Both the position numbers and the translations under genes were made by a program. From contig NC_058047.1 of the NCBI RefSeq assembly GCF_020085105.1, positions 22,648,001 through 22,712,000 on the forward strand: a stretch of 64,000 nt of DNA, read 5' to 3'. Below are positions 60,620-64,000 of the stretch, in pieces (position 1 is the first letter of the stretch; each line of letters opens with the position of its first letter). The notes below the pieces were generated by a model. The model searched no databases and was not told the origin of the DNA. It saw only the letters and a list, made by a program, of their open reading frames with translations. Source of the stretch: Siniperca chuatsi (taxonomy: Eukaryota > Chordata > Actinopteri > Centrarchiformes > Sinipercidae).

Positions 60620-63600
60620 ATGTTGGGAAATCTCATCTCAAGGCCACTTATAGTTTAGCTAATTTTCTAGAGGTTAAATTAGTCATTTTAGACATTCACT
60701 GATCAGTCTGTAATCCTAAATGCTGGAATGTGTATACCACTGACAGCTAGGTAGAGAGCAGGGGGATGTGGGAGGATGAATGGACCGGAAAGAGGGAAAA
60801 GGAGTTAAAATGTCTGAAGACGAATCCTGCAAGTCACTATATTGGCTCCGATCCAATTGAGGGCCTCAGTGAATATTTGTATGTCCACATGTTTATGCGC
60901 ATTTGTTTGTATGACAGCCAGAGCCAGAGGCATAGAGGGAAATATACTGTGTGTGTGTGTGTGAGTGAAGTCAGGGTTAGATCTGTATGCCTTGAGGTTG
61001 GTCTATCTTCCTGTATCTGTCGGTCTCTGTCTTTTGGTTTCCTTTTAACCCATCCCATCACATCACGTCTTTCTGAAGTAACAACTACACATTGACCTAC
61101 TGAGAATTAAGCTTGACTCAAGCTAATTCATTCTGGACCCTGCGTGACTCAGCAGCAAGCGCGCTCACACATACATATACACACACTTGCTGGCTATTGG
61201 TAGTCATGAGGTTGTTTCAATGCTGGTCTTATTTCTGTATTGCTACAGTGCAGAATATTGACTGTGAATATTCGCACTGATATAGAGTGGATATGAGTGG
61301 TAATATTACTTTTTTGGAAAATAACAAAGGTCTACTGTATCATACTGGCAGTTGTAATATCACACTGTTTGCTGTACTGTATTTTCTGCGTACAAGTGTG
61401 TCTGAATGTGTATACAGGTGCTGTGCAGCTTCCATAACTTTCCCTCCTTACAGCAGAACATCATCTGTTAAACCAAGAGGGGAAAAATCCAATTACATTC
61501 TCCTTTACACTGTCAACAATGAGACAGGCTTTTTATATCTTTGATTTTACAAATCTAGTTCAATCATCAAATGGGCCAGATGTACCTAAAATGGCATGCC
61601 TTTACTGTATTCATTTGGAATGCGGCATGTCTGTGGGTTTGGGAAAGTTATGTGTGCATAAATGTGTGTGTGTGTGTGTGTGTTTTGTGTATTTCCAGCT
61701 AAGGATAAGTGTGTTATCCATGTGGAGGTAAAAGCTTTCCCTTGATATATCCTGACAGAAAATTCCATTATCTATGTAGGTGTTTGCTACATAGCCTCTA
61801 TGGATGGAGTTTGGTTTGAAGCACTGTATAGGTGTGTGTGTGAATGAGCAATATAAATGCACATATTTCTTTTACGTGGTGCATATGTGTATGTATGTAT
61901 AAGTGCAGGCTATATAAAGGCACATATTTTGTTATATATCTGCAGTATGTACCTTGTCCTTTTCTGTCCTTTATGCGTTAAGAAACCTTGGACATGGTAA
62001 ATGATGGACAGAGGGAATGAAAGGAGGAGAGCGTCTCTTCCTCTCATCCCTCTCTCTGGTGCTGCTTGGTGCTATCATGGCTATAATGAAGGCTCATTTA
62101 TCTCCATCTCAGCACAATCTCATCATTCACAATGGGATTGCAGTAACTCTGGAATGAGGATGAGTGTGTGTATTGTTTAGGGGACGGTCATGTATGTGTG
62201 TATGAGAAAGGATGTTTGAATGCAATCAGTGATGCAGAAACTGACCTGTTGATGTTCCTGTTGAGTTGAACAGAATGAGTGAAAATGTGTCACATTTGAT
62301 ACATAAGGGCCATGTTTTGTAGTGTTTGGTCAGCATTGTAAAGGCAAACTGTCGGTGCAGAAATGGATCAATGAACACAGATTACATTCAGAGGTCAGGT
62401 TAAGTAAGCATCCCTTTCAGCTGAGGGGCCACCTCCTCACCCTGGAGCTGAGAGTGAATGAAGGGAGACGAGAGGGCAGCTTGGGAAACAGATACACAGA
62501 GAAACAGAGGGACGTGTGTAGAGAGATAAAGGCTGAGTAATGTCATCATAGGCCCCATGTCCTCCAGGTCTGATTAAGAGCCTCTCTGAGCGCTCCCAGA
62601 CGCTGCGCTGTGATAGGCCAAGGTCACGGCGAATCACGGTGCAACGCTGCAGATTGATGCTTAACTCCGTCAGGAAATGGCTGAATCTAATTTGGCCATT
62701 GGGCTTCCTCTCCACTTCAGATGAAGAGGACGATTCCCCTCGCCCTGGGGCCCTCCGAGGAAGTGTGTGTGTGCGTGTGTGTTTGTATAAATGTCTCCTG
62801 GCTTGCAGCCTGGTCGGATGAGTGTGTGCGCAGTGTCTGGTCTGGATTAATTCTGCATTTGTTTTCACCGTGTGTAAATGTGAGTGTAGATCTTTGTGGG
62901 CGTGTTTCTATCTGAATGTACTTGTCTCTCTGTATGCCTCACCACTCTTGTCAGCATGTGGTTAAGGAATGCGATATAAGTGATTGGCAGGTTATGATAT
63001 TAGTTTGGGAATAATAAGAGTGTAATAACTCAGTGGCGTTTGCCTCCAGAGAGTGACTCCCAGGTAATCACATTTACTCAACACAATCACTGTCTCGCAT
63101 GCCAGTAACCGGGACAGGACCACGCTCTTTTTCATTTCCTCTTATGAATGTCATGAGCTCTGGTATGTGTGAAGTGTTGTTTGCGTGTGTATGTGTGTAA
63201 TGCTGTCTCGCAGCTTGGTTATGAGTCTCTGTAAATGTCCATAGGTAGGTAGTGAGGGGATTGCAGATGTCTGAGATGTATTAAGGGCTCAAAGTACTGC
63301 TCTATGTCTGGACACATTGTCATTTGCCATATTTGGAGAAGGTGCTGCTACCTGTACCCTAAATTATCCAAATATTCATCCACTATGTATTTCCTTTGTA
63401 AATGCAAACACAAATAATGATATTTAAATGTATTATTTAATGTAATAATTATGTATTCTCAATGTGTATATGTGTTTGTGTGCATGTGGACATTGGAGGA
63501 TTGCTGTAGCCTAAGGTACTGTTAAGGTAAAACACAACCTTAACAGGTCTGTCTGTGCAACAGAAAAGTTTGGCCTCCGTCCTAGAGAGAAGTTAAGAAA

Positions 63601-63940
63601 TAATGTGGGTGCAGCAACAAAATGCACAGTCACTGTTTTTTTCCAGACTGATCCAAGGGGCTGTTGTAAGGGAAAAGCAATGTAGCAGAAACTCAAACAT
63701 CAATTATGGTGATTGAGTATGGCAGCGTTGGTTGTGTCGATGAAGACGCATCTTCTTTGAGAGAGGCAATATCTACACTTTAGGCACACTTTTTTATTCT
63801 AACTCTTTTCTAACTGGATTTGATCAGTTCTGTCGGTGCTGACAATAAACAAAGGCATAACTATTGTCATGACTTCATGGAGATCCAGATCTACTACCAT
63901 GTCGGCTGTGGTTCATGGAAGTTGGATTTTTTTTTGGTGG
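60620..63940. other. gene-free region at the end of the window
   Basis: No exon recognised. TG arrays at 60949-60963 and 61664-61684. The stretch 62530-62760 is unusually complex and GC-balanced. A hairpin with 10-base perfect arms lies at 63519-63546 (CTGTTAAGGT / ACCTTAACAG, 8-base loop). Confidence 0.4.
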
Positions 63941-63946
63941 CATGGT

Positions 63947-63949
<3 letters not shown>

Positions 63950-64000
<51 letters not shown>
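63950..64000 (+). repeat. (AT)n microsatellite running off the end
   Basis: At least 25 AT units reaching the last base; true length unknown. Confidence 0.9.

Noticed and set aside
1-64000. tRNA, rRNA or snRNA genes
   Set aside because: No intact A-box/B-box pair with a cloverleaf, and no rRNA-like or snRNA-like segment; the only B-box-like word belongs to a SINE-type repeat.

Overview
This is vertebrate nuclear DNA, almost certainly from a ray-finned fish and probably a percomorph. The genes are split into many short exons with GT-AG introns. CA/TG microsatellites are very dense, and several interspersed repeats resemble repeats I know from percomorph genomes. I see no bacterial operon, CRISPR array, rRNA or tRNA gene. 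All homology calls come from reading translated exons and comparing them with remembered vertebrate proteins; no search was run.

Layout. Positions 1-9.9 kb hold the 3' part of suco (SUN domain-containing ossification factor): eight coding exons from 558 to about 7001, then a long 3' UTR. Positions 11.1-17.5 kb hold a complete 20-exon mysm1 (histone H2A deubiquitinase with SANT, SWIRM and JAMM/MPN+ domains, 893 codons by my count). Positions 18.2-26.4 kb hold a complete oma1 with 8 coding exons (M48-type mitochondrial inner-membrane metalloprotease, 526 codons). All three genes are on the + strand, head to tail. mysm1 and oma1 are also neighbours on human 1p32, where DAB1 follows OMA1. The gene-poor DNA from 26.4 to 64 kb is therefore plausibly the upstream or 5'-UTR-intron territory of dab1, but no dab1 coding exon is visible here.

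The last 38 kb contain mostly simple repeats and transposon debris: a hAT-type MITE with target-site duplication, a hAT-associated zinc-finger fragment, the 3' end of an L1-like LINE, an apparent SINE fold-back, TTAA-flanked MITE fragments, and a 31.9-32.5 kb minisatellite with higher-order structure. There are also a few candidate noncoding exons or promoters, notably near 59.1-59.3 kb and 45.1-45.5 kb.

The genes do not form one pathway: suco is a secretory/ER membrane glycoprotein, mysm1 acts on chromatin, and oma1 acts in mitochondrial stress. I found no clearly new biological system. The points most worth checking are an apparent frameshift in the conserved C-terminus of suco, an unannotated ~150 bp repeat present twice (10.7 and 45.7 kb), the duplicated block in the minisatellite, perfect hairpins at 49.47 and 54.96 kb, a glycosylated-looking minus-strand ORF at 49.7-50.0 kb, and the candidate dab1 first exon.
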